Shown here piece by piece: positions 44,754 to 51,587 of a DNA stretch of 64,000 bases. The stretch comes from Actinoplanes octamycinicus (GTDB taxonomy: Bacteria; Actinomycetota; Actinomycetes; Mycobacteriales; Micromonosporaceae): positions 7,669,501 to 7,733,500 of the forward strand of contig NZ_JACHNB010000001.1 in assembly GCF_014205225.1 (NCBI RefSeq), in the 5' to 3' direction. Below the pieces are notes generated by a model. That model saw nothing but the letters and a program-made list of their open reading frames with translations. It was not told the origin of the DNA and ran no database searches. The position numbers and the translations under genes were made by a program. Every line of letters starts with the position of its first letter. Positions within the stretch are counted from its first letter, which is position 1.

Positions 44754-45215
44754 TCACACGCGAGTGAACTCCATGACCCAATTGGACTCCCAGGTCTGAC
44801 CGCCGTCGGCGGAGAACTCCTGCTCCCAGCGGGCCGACGTCGGGGTGATGTCCGACCAGATGAAGTGCGCCTTGATCGGCTTGCCCTCGTGGGTGTCGTC
44901 GCCGTAGAAGTCGCCGCGGCCGCCGGCGAACCGTCCGGTCACCGGCGGGTACTGGCGGCCGGTGCGGCTGCTGGACCAGTACAGCGACCACTCCTCGCGC
45001 TCGACGTCGAACAGCCGCAGGGTGAACCCGCTGCTGCCCAGCGTCGGGAAGACGATCTCGTCGATGTTGCCGCCGCCGCCGAAGATCTGCTGGCCGGTCG
45101 ACGTGCCGGGGAAGGTGACCCAGTCGTCGCTGCCGCTGAAGAGGGTGGTGAGCCGCCGGTTGAGCACGGTCCAGGAGCCGATCAGGAAGTCGAAGTCGTT
45201 CATGGCGATGATCAT
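44754..45215 (-). CDS. DUF1579-like / lipocalin-type hypothetical protein
   Basis: A 153-residue beta-rich protein: NDFDFLIGSWTVLNRRLTTLF, GGGGNIDEIVFPTLGSSGFTLRLFDVEREEWSLYWSSSRTG, GDFYGDDTHEGKPIKAHFIWSDITPTSARWEQEFSADGGQTWESNWVMEFTR. The GSW-x-V start, the EW-x-L-YW middle and the end E-x-S-x-DGG-x-TWE-x-N are typical of DUF1579-type barrel proteins. ATG 45215 and 45203 are both possible. It is divergent from a WYL regulator, with a perfect palindrome between them, so it is the probable regulated target. Confidence 0.82.
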   Translation of the reverse strand: MIIAMNDFDFLIGSWTVLNRRLTTLFSGSDDWVTFPGTSTGQQIFGGGGNIDEIVFPTLGSSGFTLRLFDVEREEWSLYWSSSRTGRQYPPVTGRFAGGRGDFYGDDTHEGKPIKAHFIWSDITPTSARWEQEFSADGGQTWESNWVMEFTRV

Positions 45216-45224
45216 GGGACGTTA

Positions 45225-45247
45225 CCCCTGACAGCTTCTGTCAGGGG
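45225..45247. promoter_or_regulatory. perfect palindrome, probable WYL-regulator operator
   Basis: Arms CCCCTGACAG and CTGTCAGGGG, identical over 10 bases, are separated by CTT, with the inner edge 9 bases from the minus-strand start and 17 from the plus-strand start. Almost the entire 49-base divergent gap is this dyad, so one protein can block both genes. Confidence 0.75.
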
Positions 45248-45264
45248 CCTGGGAGAATCCGCGG

Positions 45265-46305
45265 ATGCGTGCCAGCCGACTGCTCTCCCTGCTGCTCCTG
45301 CTGCAGAACCGGGGACGGATGAGCGCCACCCAGCTCGCCGCCGAGCTGGACGTGACCGCGCGGACCATCTACCGCGATGTCGAGGCGCTGGTCGCCGCCG
45401 GGGTGCCGGTCTACGCCGAGCACGGCCCGACCGGCGGCTACCAGCTGATGGACGGCTACCGCACCCGGCTGACCGGGCTGACCGCGGAGGAGGCCGAGTC
45501 GCTGTTCCTCACCGGGATGCCGCAGCCGGCCGCCGAGCTGGGGCTCGGGGCGCAGGTGGCCGCGGCGGAGCTGAAGCTGATGGCGGCGCTGCCGACGCCG
45601 TACCGGGACGCGTCGATCCGGATCCGGCAGCGGTTCCACCTGGACGCCCCCGGGTGGTACCGGGAACCGGGCCGGGTGCCGCACCTGCTCGCCGTCGCTG
45701 AGGCGCTCTGGCAGGACCAGGCGATCGAGGTGCGGTACCGGCGGTGGTCGCCCGAGCCGGGCGAGGTGACCCGCCGGCTCCAGCCGCTCGGCCTCGTCCT
45801 CAAGGCCGGAGTCTGGTATCTGATCGCGGTCGGCGACGAACGGCCCCGCACCTACCGCGTCTCGGCGATCACCGGCCTGCGGCTGCTGCCGGACCGGTTC
45901 ACCCGGCCGGACGGCTTCGACCTCGCCGAGTTCTGGCAGCACCACGTGGCACGCTTCGAGCAGTCCGACACCGACCAGGTCGCCGTCGTCACTCTCAGCC
46001 CGCGGGGCGTCGCCGACCTGCCCGACCTGCTCGGGCCCCGGGCCGCCCGGACGGCGCGGGGCACCCTGGCCGATCCCGGGCCGGACGGCTGGCGGCAGGC
46101 GACGATCCCGCTGGAGAGCGTCCCGCACGCGGCCGCGAGCCTGCTTCGGCTCGGCGCCGACGTGCGGGTCCTCGAACCGCCCGCGCTGGTCGCCCACATG
46201 GCCGCGACGATCCGGGCGATGGCCCGGCTCTATCCCCGGTCAGGGTCGGCGGCCGATCCAGACGTCGCGGGTGGCCCGGACCACCAGGTCGTCCCGGCCG
46301 GGTAG
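45265..46305 (+). CDS. WYL-domain transcriptional regulator (YafY type)
   Basis: A 346-residue protein. A DeoR-like helix-turn-helix lies at 1-60 (RASRLLSLLLLLQNRGRMSATQLAAELDVTARTIYRDVEALVAAGVPVYAEHGPTGGYQLMDGY). The WYL domain lies near 140-225 (AIEVRYRRWSPEPGEVTRRLQPLGLVLKAGVWYLIAVGDERPRTYRVSAI), with a W-Y-L match, followed by a C-terminal WCX extension. WYL domains bind nucleic acid or nucleotide ligands and may sense single-stranded DNA. It probably represses itself and the divergent DUF1579-like gene. Its last 66 bases overlap the convergent methyltransferase. Confidence 0.93.
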   Translation: MRASRLLSLLLLLQNRGRMSATQLAAELDVTARTIYRDVEALVAAGVPVYAEHGPTGGYQLMDGYRTRLTGLTAEEAESLFLTGMPQPAAELGLGAQVAAAELKLMAALPTPYRDASIRIRQRFHLDAPGWYREPGRVPHLLAVAEALWQDQAIEVRYRRWSPEPGEVTRRLQPLGLVLKAGVWYLIAVGDERPRTYRVSAITGLRLLPDRFTRPDGFDLAEFWQHHVARFEQSDTDQVAVVTLSPRGVADLPDLLGPRAARTARGTLADPGPDGWRQATIPLESVPHAAASLLRLGADVRVLEPPALVAHMAATIRAMARLYPRSGSAADPDVAGGPDHQVVPAG

Positions 46306-47151
46306 GTCCGCCACGATCGCGCCGAGGGCGGCCACGTCCGCCGCGCTCAAGCGGTCCGCGAGGCGCTCGCGGGTGCGGTCCAGAACGACCTGCGCATACC
46401 GCCTCGCCGTCGCGGACAGCGGGGCCGGCAGCTCGATGACGAAACTGCGCTCACCGACCAGGTCGAAGCCCGCCCCCTTGAGCTGGGCGCCCCAGTCCAG
46501 GCCCATGTGCATGCCGGCCTCCAGCCGCAACCGGCCCAGCTCGGCCTGGCAGCGCTCCTCCAGCGCCGCCCCGGCCGGGTCGGTCAGGAAACGCGGGAAC
46601 CCCTCCAACTCGGCGATCATGAAGACACCGCCGGGCCGGAGGACCTCGCGGACCTGCCCGAGCGTGCGTGCCGGATCGGCCAGGTGGTGCAGGGACGCCG
46701 ACGCCCACACCAGGTCGGCCGGGCCCAGCTCCGGCCAGTCACCGTCGAGGTCGGCCCGCACCGTGCGGATCCGGTCGCCGAAACCCGCCTCGCCGGCCCG
46801 CTCGCGCAGCCGGGCCTGCATCTGCTCGTCGACGTCGACAGCGGTGAGCGTGGCGCCCGGCAGCTGCCGGGCAAGGGCGATCGTCCCGGTGCCGGTGCCC
46901 GCGCCGAGGTCGACGATCCGGGCATCGGCCGGGACGAGCTGGCCGGCCCAGCCGATCACCTCGCGGTAGTAGTCGGCCAGCACCTCGGCGTCGAGATCGA
47001 GCATCTCCGCCATCTGCCCATGGCCGTGATCGCCGTGTCCGTGTCCGTGCTCGCCGTGACCGTGCTGTCCGTGACCGTGCTGTCCGTGACCGTGCTGTCC
47101 GTGACCGTGCTGGCCGTGACCGTGCTGGCCGTGACCGTGTTCGTGTGCCAT
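46240..47151 (-). CDS. SAM-dependent methyltransferase with histidine-rich N-terminal tail
   Basis: A 303-residue protein. Residues 3-46 hold 18 His in HGHGQ-type repeats, then a class I methyltransferase: RIVDLGAGTGTGTIALARQLPGATLTAVDVDEQM (motif I and the acidic strand-2 end), DLDGDWPELGPADLVWASASLHHLADP and EVLRPGGVFMIAELEGFPRFL. The ATG at 47151 is the start; the larger frame is shadow. The His-rich tail suggests Ni, Zn or Cu binding as sensor, sink or carrier. It is divergent from an XRE-cupin regulator. Substrate unknown. Confidence 0.88.
   Translation of the reverse strand: MAHEHGHGQHGHGQHGHGQHGHGQHGHGQHGHGEHGHGHGDHGHGQMAEMLDLDAEVLADYYREVIGWAGQLVPADARIVDLGAGTGTGTIALARQLPGATLTAVDVDEQMQARLRERAGEAGFGDRIRTVRADLDGDWPELGPADLVWASASLHHLADPARTLGQVREVLRPGGVFMIAELEGFPRFLTDPAGAALEERCQAELGRLRLEAGMHMGLDWGAQLKGAGFDLVGERSFVIELPAPLSATARRYAQVVLDRTRERLADRLSAADVAALGAIVADLPGRDDLVVRATRDVWIGRRP
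47014..47139 (-). repeat. 15-base tandem repeat encoding the HGHGQ tail
   Basis: Five near-identical 15-base units (five residues HGHGQ each), then diverged units HGHGE, HGHGHGD and HGHGQ. In-frame unit length allows slip-strand copy variation without frameshift. Confidence 0.8.
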
Positions 47152-47192
47152 GCCCACGACGGTAGCGTCGCCTTGCGCCACCGGCATAGCAT

Positions 47193-47209
47193 CTTGCGTA
47201 TGACGCAAG
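47193..47209. promoter_or_regulatory. palindrome spanning the start codon of the XRE-cupin gene
   Basis: CTTGCGT-ATG-ACGCAAG: perfect 7-base arms with the initiation codon (47200-47202) as the spacer. A further CTTGCG at 47172-47177 lies nearer the divergent methyltransferase. It would allow autoregulation by blocking transcription or, if the arms pair in mRNA, by hiding the start codon. Confidence 0.65.
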
Positions 47210-47766
47210 ACGGAGAATTGGACGCCCTCGTCCGCCAGCGCATCCGCAGCCTCCGGGTCGCCCGCGGCTGGTCCCTCGACGAGCTGGCCTCCCGCGCCTA
47301 CCTCACCCCGTCCACGCTGAGCCGGATCGAGACCGGCCACCGCCGGATCGCCCTCGACCAGCTGGCCGCCATCGCCCGCGCCCTCAACACCACGCTCGAC
47401 CAGCTCGTCGAGTCCGGCCGCGACGAGGACGTGGTGATTCGCCCGCACCACGACGAGCAGCGCGGCATGACCACCTGGCTGCTCACCCGGGACAGCGCCC
47501 CGGCCGGGATGACCGTCGCCAAGCTGCGCGTCGACCGCCCGGTCCCCGCCGACCTGCGGGTCCACCCCGGTCGCGACTGGTTCGTGGTGCTCTCCGGCAC
47601 GATCGTGCTGCGCCTGGCCGAGCGCACCATCGTGGTCCGGGCCGGGGAGGCCGCCGAGTTCTCCACGATGGTGCCGCACGCCTTCGGCTCGACCGGCGGC
47701 CCGGCCGAGGTGCTCTGCATCCTCGACCAGGAGGGCGAGCGCTCCCACCTGGGCCCGCATCACTAG
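47200..47766 (+). CDS. XRE-family regulator with C-terminal cupin domain
   Basis: A 188-residue protein. The Cro/C1 helix-turn-helix lies at 10-65 (VRQRIRSLRVARGWSLDELASRAYLTPSTLSRIETGHRRIALDQLAAIARALNTTLDQLVESG). The cupin_2 barrel follows from about 110 (VHPGRDWFVVLSGTIVLRLAERTIVVRAGEAAEFSTMVPHAFGSTGG). The architecture is that of small-molecule-sensing repressors. The palindrome over its start codon and the divergent methyltransferase suggest it controls both. Confidence 0.93.
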   Translation: MTQDGELDALVRQRIRSLRVARGWSLDELASRAYLTPSTLSRIETGHRRIALDQLAAIARALNTTLDQLVESGRDEDVVIRPHHDEQRGMTTWLLTRDSAPAGMTVAKLRVDRPVPADLRVHPGRDWFVVLSGTIVLRLAERTIVVRAGEAAEFSTMVPHAFGSTGGPAEVLCILDQEGERSHLGPHH

Positions 47767-47778
47767 CCCGAGATCAAA

Positions 47779-47794
47779 CCCGATTTTCGGTACG
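47779..47794 (+). repeat. single copy of the CCCGATTTCCGGTACG motif after the XRE-cupin gene
   Basis: CCCGATTTTCGGTACG, one base different from the copy at 27619-27634, beginning 13 bases after the stop codon. It has the same orientation relative to the gene as the copies after the nuclease and M56 genes. Confidence 0.55.
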
Positions 47795-47819
47795 CCCGGA
47801 GCCGCCCGGCCACCACACC

Positions 47820-48221
47820 TCACCCCACCGGCGGCGCCCATCCCGGCCGCCTGATCAGGCAAAACGGGTGCCCAGCCGGATCGGCGAAGACGTTCTCCCC
47901 GGCCAGCCGCACCGCCCCGAGCGCCAGCACCGCCGCGGCCGCCTCCGCCAGGTCGTCGACCATCACGTCGACGTGCATCTGCTGCGGCACCGCCGGATCC
48001 GGCCAGGTCGCCGCCCGCTGATCGGGCGCCCGCTGGAACGCCATCCCGGACGTCGTGGTGTCCTTCGCGACCACCACGAAGTCCCCGTCGTCGTAGGTGA
48101 CCGGCTCCCCGAGCACCGCACTCCAGAACCGCGCCAGCCCCAGGGGGTCCGGGCCGTCGAGGATCAGGTGGTGTAGACGTCCGATCGCCACGACGCTAAT
48201 CTCCCCCACTTCAAGATCCAC
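47820..48221 (-). CDS. VOC family protein (glyoxalase-like)
   Basis: A 133-residue protein: IGRLHHLILDGPDPLGLARFWSAVLGEPVTYDDGDFVVVA, HVDVMVDDLAEAAAAVLALGAVRL, VFADPAGHPFCLIRRPGW. This reads as the actinobacterial Glyoxalase_6-like group with the HxD/D-P-x-G-H-x-F-C layout. The true start may be one of the GTG codons about 30 bases in. No partner is visible. It is divergent from the gene at 48239. Confidence 0.85.
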   Translation of the reverse strand: MDLEVGEISVVAIGRLHHLILDGPDPLGLARFWSAVLGEPVTYDDGDFVVVAKDTTTSGMAFQRAPDQRAATWPDPAVPQQMHVDVMVDDLAEAAAAVLALGAVRLAGENVFADPAGHPFCLIRRPGWAPPVG

Positions 48222-48238
48222 AGCAACGGACAGGTCAC

Positions 48239-48739
48239 ATGAGCATCGACTACTTCTGGAAACGTGTCCCCGAGGCGAGGATCGCCGACCTCTCGCCCTG
48301 GGACCTCGCCGGCCTCGTGCCCGGCTGGTTCGACGACGAGTTCGCCGCGCAGGTGCGCGAGCAACGACTGGTCGGCGCCGAGGACACCGGAGCCATGGTC
48401 GGCGCGCTGCTGGGCTGCGGCGTGACCAGCGACGCCTCCCGGCGGGCCGTCGAGCACTTCGTCATCGTCCCGGACAACTGGGACGACAACGCCATGACCG
48501 GCTACCTGCCGGCCGCGGACGTGCGGACGATCGCCGAGTTCCTCGCGACCGCGCAGCCCGGCGCCTGGGCCCGGCAGCACGCCGCAGCTCTGGCCGCCCG
48601 GTTCGCGGAGCTCGGCTATCAGCGGCCCTACGAGCCGGAGACGGCCGCCGAGGTGGTCGAGACCACCGAGGCGGTCGCCGCCCTATTCAGAGCGGCGGCC
48701 ACCAACGGCGAAGCGGTCATCCTCAAGGTGGAGGCCTAA
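48239..48739 (+). CDS. hypothetical protein, DUF1877-like
   Basis: A 166-residue soluble acidic protein. NWDDNAMTGYLPAADVRTIAEFLATAQPGAWARQHAAALAARFAELG and the end AVAALFRAAATNGEAVILKVEA follow the pattern of YfbM/DUF1877 proteins (Y-x-x-P-x-x-V, a helix, then a final F-x-x-A-A-x-x-G-x-A-V-I). The first 75 residues match that family less well. No catalytic motif or signal peptide. It is followed 86 bases later by another unknown gene on the same strand. Confidence 0.65.
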   Translation: MSIDYFWKRVPEARIADLSPWDLAGLVPGWFDDEFAAQVREQRLVGAEDTGAMVGALLGCGVTSDASRRAVEHFVIVPDNWDDNAMTGYLPAADVRTIAEFLATAQPGAWARQHAAALAARFAELGYQRPYEPETAAEVVETTEAVAALFRAAATNGEAVILKVEA

Positions 48740-48824
48740 CCGTTTCCGATCAAGGTCGGCAACGCGACACCCGCTCCGGCGCGTCGATGGGCAGCGGACG
48801 CGCGTCGATGGGTTCAATCGATCC

Positions 48825-49463
48825 ATGGACTACTACCTGCTCGCCGGAGACGGGATCCTGGTCGAGGAGTTCGCCTACGGCGACGACCATGTGACCGTGG
48901 GGCTCGGCGGCGCGATGTGGACCGCCGGCAGCGGTGGGTGGCGCGGCGCCGGATCGTTCGGCAAGGCTTTGCGTACGGACGAGCACCTGCTCGCCACGGT
49001 CACGCCGGTCACCCGGGACCGGGCTGCCCAGGTCTACCGGGGGCTCGCCGGCCGGCCGCTGCCCGCCGAGGAGTCGCTGCGCGGGCACTTCGGGGAGTGG
49101 GTGCGCTTCGCGACGACGGCGCCGTTGCGGCTGAGCGTGGACGACACCCCGGACGGGTTCGCCGAGAGGCGCGTCTACCGGGTGCTGTTCGCCAAGGAAC
49201 TGCGCGACAACCACCTGGCCGACCTGAACGACACCTGGCCGGGCGCCAGCAACGGCGGCATCCCGGGCGGCCGCGGACGGGCCGGCAACGACCTGTTCGC
49301 CTGGAACCTGCGCCGGGTCGGCAGCGGCCTCGCCTGGGGCCTGGACGTGACGGTCCTGCTGGCCGGCGACAGCCCGGAAGTGGTCGGCGACGTCCTCCGC
49401 AAACTCACCGCGGACGTCCGGCGGCGCGGCCTGGTCCCGCTGACCACCGAACGCTTCGCCTGA
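48825..49463 (+). CDS. hypothetical protein
   Basis: A 212-residue soluble protein starting at ATG 48825 (MDYYLLAGDGILVEEFAYGDDHVTVGLGGAMW). Alternating strands and two helices are visible (RDRAAQVYRGLAGRPLPAEESLRGHFGEWVRF, DSPEVVGDVLRKLTADVRRRGLVPLT). G/C third positions are consistently high, supporting a real gene. No family recognised. Its TGA stop lies in the first unit of the 37-base tandem array that follows. Confidence 0.7.
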   Translation: MDYYLLAGDGILVEEFAYGDDHVTVGLGGAMWTAGSGGWRGAGSFGKALRTDEHLLATVTPVTRDRAAQVYRGLAGRPLPAEESLRGHFGEWVRFATTAPLRLSVDDTPDGFAERRVYRVLFAKELRDNHLADLNDTWPGASNGGIPGGRGRAGNDLFAWNLRRVGSGLAWGLDVTVLLAGDSPEVVGDVLRKLTADVRRRGLVPLTTERFA

Positions 49464-49640
49464 CCTCAGCCGGCCGGGCGCAGTGCCGCCGCCCCGCCTG
49501 ACTCAGCCGGGTGGGCTCAGTGCCGTCGCTCCGCCTGACTGAGGCGGCCGGGCGCAGTACCGCCGCTTCGCCTACTCAAGCGGCCGGGTGCGGGGCCGCC
49601 TCCTCCCGTGACTCACCCGGCCCGGTGCAGTGCCGCCCTC
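49455..49640. repeat. 37-base degenerate tandem array at a convergent gene junction
   Basis: Five units with starts near 49455, 49493, 49529, 49566 and 49604 share the core CGCCTGACTCAGCCGG followed by GGGCGCAGTGCCGCCG-like sequence, with changes accumulating towards the right. The first unit contains the stop codon of the upstream gene; the last two lie inside the 3' end of a possible minus-strand gene. Overall design parallels the 30038-30290 array, though the unit sequences differ. Confidence 0.7.
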
Positions 49641-50177
49641 AGCCCTGGTGGCGGGTGGCTGAACAGGCCGACCGTCGTCCGCCTTCTCGTGCGCCTCGCT
49701 GTCCAGTTCGAGCACCGCGATCAACAGGTCGGCGGTCGTCGGCCAGTCGCGCGCCGCCCAACGGGCATACACGACGGCCCAGTCGGCATCGTCCTTGGCC
49801 GTCCGGAATGCGGTAGGCGAGTCAAGCGCGGGACTGCGCTCCGACACGGGGCGGGGCGCGGCAGCAAGCGCGGGCTCGAAATCAGGCGCCGGGCTGGCCA
49901 CGAGCGCAGGCTCCGGATCAGGCGCCGAGCTGGCCACGAGGGGAGGGACCGAATGGGCGCTACGCCGCCTGCCGCGCCGGGACCCCGGGCCATCAATGAA
50001 CGCGAATTCCCATTCCTGGTGCGGAGCCGCGCCCGCCGAACCGGCGTTATGGGGCCAGAAGCTCACGGGGAGCCGCGCGCCGGTAAACGGGCGTTCGGTG
50101 ACCGGAAGCCTCGGCCCGACGCGGGCAGTCGGTCGTGACCGGCAGCGGCCCGAAGCCTGCTCGGCGGGGCCGTGCAT
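49572..50177 (-). CDS. possible hypothetical protein
   Basis: An open frame of about 201 residues from ATG 50177 (the frame continues to 50234, but those codons are AT-rich and look noncoding). Third positions are strongly G/C across the segment DADWAVVYARWAARDWPTTADLLIAVLELDSEAHEKADDG, which also has a sensible amphipathic helix pattern. The middle contains EPALVASPAPD-type repeats and looks disordered. The last 23 codons fall in the tandem array. No family recognised and no clear ribosome site, so it may be spurious or decaying. Confidence 0.4.
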   Translation of the reverse strand: MHGPAEQASGRCRSRPTARVGPRLPVTERPFTGARLPVSFWPHNAGSAGAAPHQEWEFAFIDGPGSRRGRRRSAHSVPPLVASSAPDPEPALVASPAPDFEPALAAAPRPVSERSPALDSPTAFRTAKDDADWAVVYARWAARDWPTTADLLIAVLELDSEAHEKADDGRPVQPPATRAEGGTAPGRVSHGRRRPRTRPLE

Positions 50178-50233
50178 TGGACGTACGAAATAAAATCGAA
50201 GCGAATCGTGAGTTGCCGCACGATGTATGTGCA

Positions 50234-50249
50234 TCCTAGGAATCTAGGA
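50234..50249. promoter_or_regulatory. inverted repeat in AT-rich gap upstream of the 50289 gene
   Basis: TCCTAG (50234-50239) and CTAGGA (50244-50249) with GAAT between, 40 bases before the start codon of the small gene that precedes the AbiEii-like nucleotidyltransferase. The surrounding ~100 bases are the most AT-rich of this region, so this is a likely promoter and operator zone. Confidence 0.4.
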
Positions 50250-50288
50250 GCTTGCTTTCCTGCCGGTATGACGGTTTAGGCTGGGCGC

Positions 50289-50630
50289 ATGTCCGCGAGC
50301 GCCGCCCCCGTTGTCCACCTGGCCCGGCCGCACCGGCCGGTCGTCGTGGCCGGCACGCTCGCCGAATTGCGCGGTCCCACCTGCGGTCTGGTCGAGTTGC
50401 CGTTGCGGCTGTGGTGGCATCCGCAGCGCGCGTTCGATCTCGGGCAGCACACGATGCTCCTGTGGATGTATGAGAATGTGCTCCGCGAATCGATCCGGGT
50501 CGACGAGTTGCGCGCCTTTCTGGACGGCGCGACGCTGCTCCGGGTCTGGCCGGAGCTGAATCTGCCACGCGGCGTCCGGGCGGCGTGGGAGGCGCGCCAT
50601 CCACGGTTGCGCGCTCGCCTCGCGGCGTGA
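50289..50630 (+). CDS. conserved small protein preceding an AbiEii-like nucleotidyltransferase
   Basis: A 113-residue protein: HRPVVVAGTLAELRGPTCGLVELPLRLWWHPQRAFDLGQHTMLLWMYENVLRESIRVDELRAFLDGATLLRVWPELNLPRGVRAAWEARHP. I recognise this text as a conserved actinobacterial protein that regularly precedes a nucleotidyltransferase of the AbiEii type. It has no helix-turn-helix I can defend. By position it could be the antitoxin or a specificity partner. A 206-base gap with a hairpin separates the two genes here, so coupling is transcriptional at most. Confidence 0.75.
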   Translation: MSASAAPVVHLARPHRPVVVAGTLAELRGPTCGLVELPLRLWWHPQRAFDLGQHTMLLWMYENVLRESIRVDELRAFLDGATLLRVWPELNLPRGVRAAWEARHPRLRARLAA

Positions 50631-50633
50631 ATA

Positions 50634-50680
50634 GCCGGCCCATTCCGTGCCCACTCGACCCACCGCCGAGAATGGCCGGC
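50634..50680. terminator. inverted repeat between the small gene and the nucleotidyltransferase
   Basis: GCCGGCCCATTC (50634-50645) pairs with GAATGGCCGGC (50670-50680) with one bulged base and a 24-base loop, starting 4 bases after the stop. It could attenuate read-through into the downstream gene. Confidence 0.45.
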
Positions 50681-50836
50681 CGCGCTCCACGACACGTGCC
50701 CGACACGGCGCGATAAGCCGGATGGACTCCACCCCATGCTCGCCGGCGGGCCGGAAACGCCGAATGCCCACCACTGGCTGCCCGGCTAAAGATGCGGCAA
50801 TCTCGACCCACCCCGCCCGAAATCACCGGAAATAGC

Positions 50837-51487
50837 GTGACCAACCCTAGCGTCGACGACTTCTATCGCGAGGTCGCAAGGATTGCTCTGGCGGTCGCCG
50901 ACAAGCACCGCTTCGTCCTCGGCGGCGGCGTGGCCTGGCTCGTCAACGGCCTGGTCGCCCGCCCCACCGAGGACATCGACCTGTTCACCGACACCGAGGG
51001 CGCGGTCCTCGCCGCGGCTGGCGAGGTGGTCGCCGCGCTGACCGAGGCCGGCTACCGGGTGGTCCGCGAGGAGGGCGACGAGCTGTTCGCCGGGATGGAC
51101 GCCGACATCCAGGAGTTCCTCGTCGCGGGCGAGCACCGGGCGCTGCGGCTCACCCTGTGCCGGCTGGACCGCCAGCGCACGCCGGTCGTGATGGACCTGG
51201 GCCCGGTGATGCACCTCGACGACCTGGTCGCCACGAAGGTCGCGGCGCTGGTCACCCGCCGCGAGGTCCGCGACTACATCGACGTGGCCGCGGCGCTGGA
51301 GCGCTATCCGCTGGAGCGGGTTCTGGAGCTGGCCTACGCCGCGGACCCGGCGCTGGAGCCGGAGGAGATCGCCGACGCGGGACGCTACCTGGACCGGCTG
51401 GATGATGTCCGGTTCACCCTCTACGGCCTGGACGCCGAGAAGATCGCGCAGCTCAGGCAACGCCTCGCGGACTGGCCCAGGGCATAG
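50837..51487 (+). CDS. AbiEii/AbiGii-like nucleotidyltransferase
   Basis: A 216-residue protein. The start GTG 50837 has CCGGAAAT upstream. The nucleotidyltransferase core is FVLGGGVAWLVNGLVARPTEDIDLFTD (G-G-x-A and D-I-D-L-F, about 24-51), with the third Asp probably in VVMDLG (about 117). MHLDDLVATKVAALVTRREVRDYIDVAAAL (about 122-151) matches the K-x-x-A-L...R-x-x-D-x-x-D segment of AbiEii family toxins, which transfer NTPs to tRNA or other targets. It is a candidate toxin of a type IV-like pair with the upstream small gene. Confidence 0.85.
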   Translation: MTNPSVDDFYREVARIALAVADKHRFVLGGGVAWLVNGLVARPTEDIDLFTDTEGAVLAAAGEVVAALTEAGYRVVREEGDELFAGMDADIQEFLVAGEHRALRLTLCRLDRQRTPVVMDLGPVMHLDDLVATKVAALVTRREVRDYIDVAAALERYPLERVLELAYAADPALEPEEIADAGRYLDRLDDVRFTLYGLDAEKIAQLRQRLADWPRA

Positions 51488-51587
51488 CCTGCGCGCGCCA
51501 GAACGCGGGAGACGCGCGGCGAAAGGCGGAAGGCCGGAAGCGGGAAAACGGCTGGAACCCGACGACGGCCGCCGACGTCGAAGCGGC

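Noticed and set aside
47014..47139. Regular 15-base repeats as a CRISPR array
   Set aside because: Units are contiguous with no spacers and are read in frame as HGHGQ within a methyltransferase.
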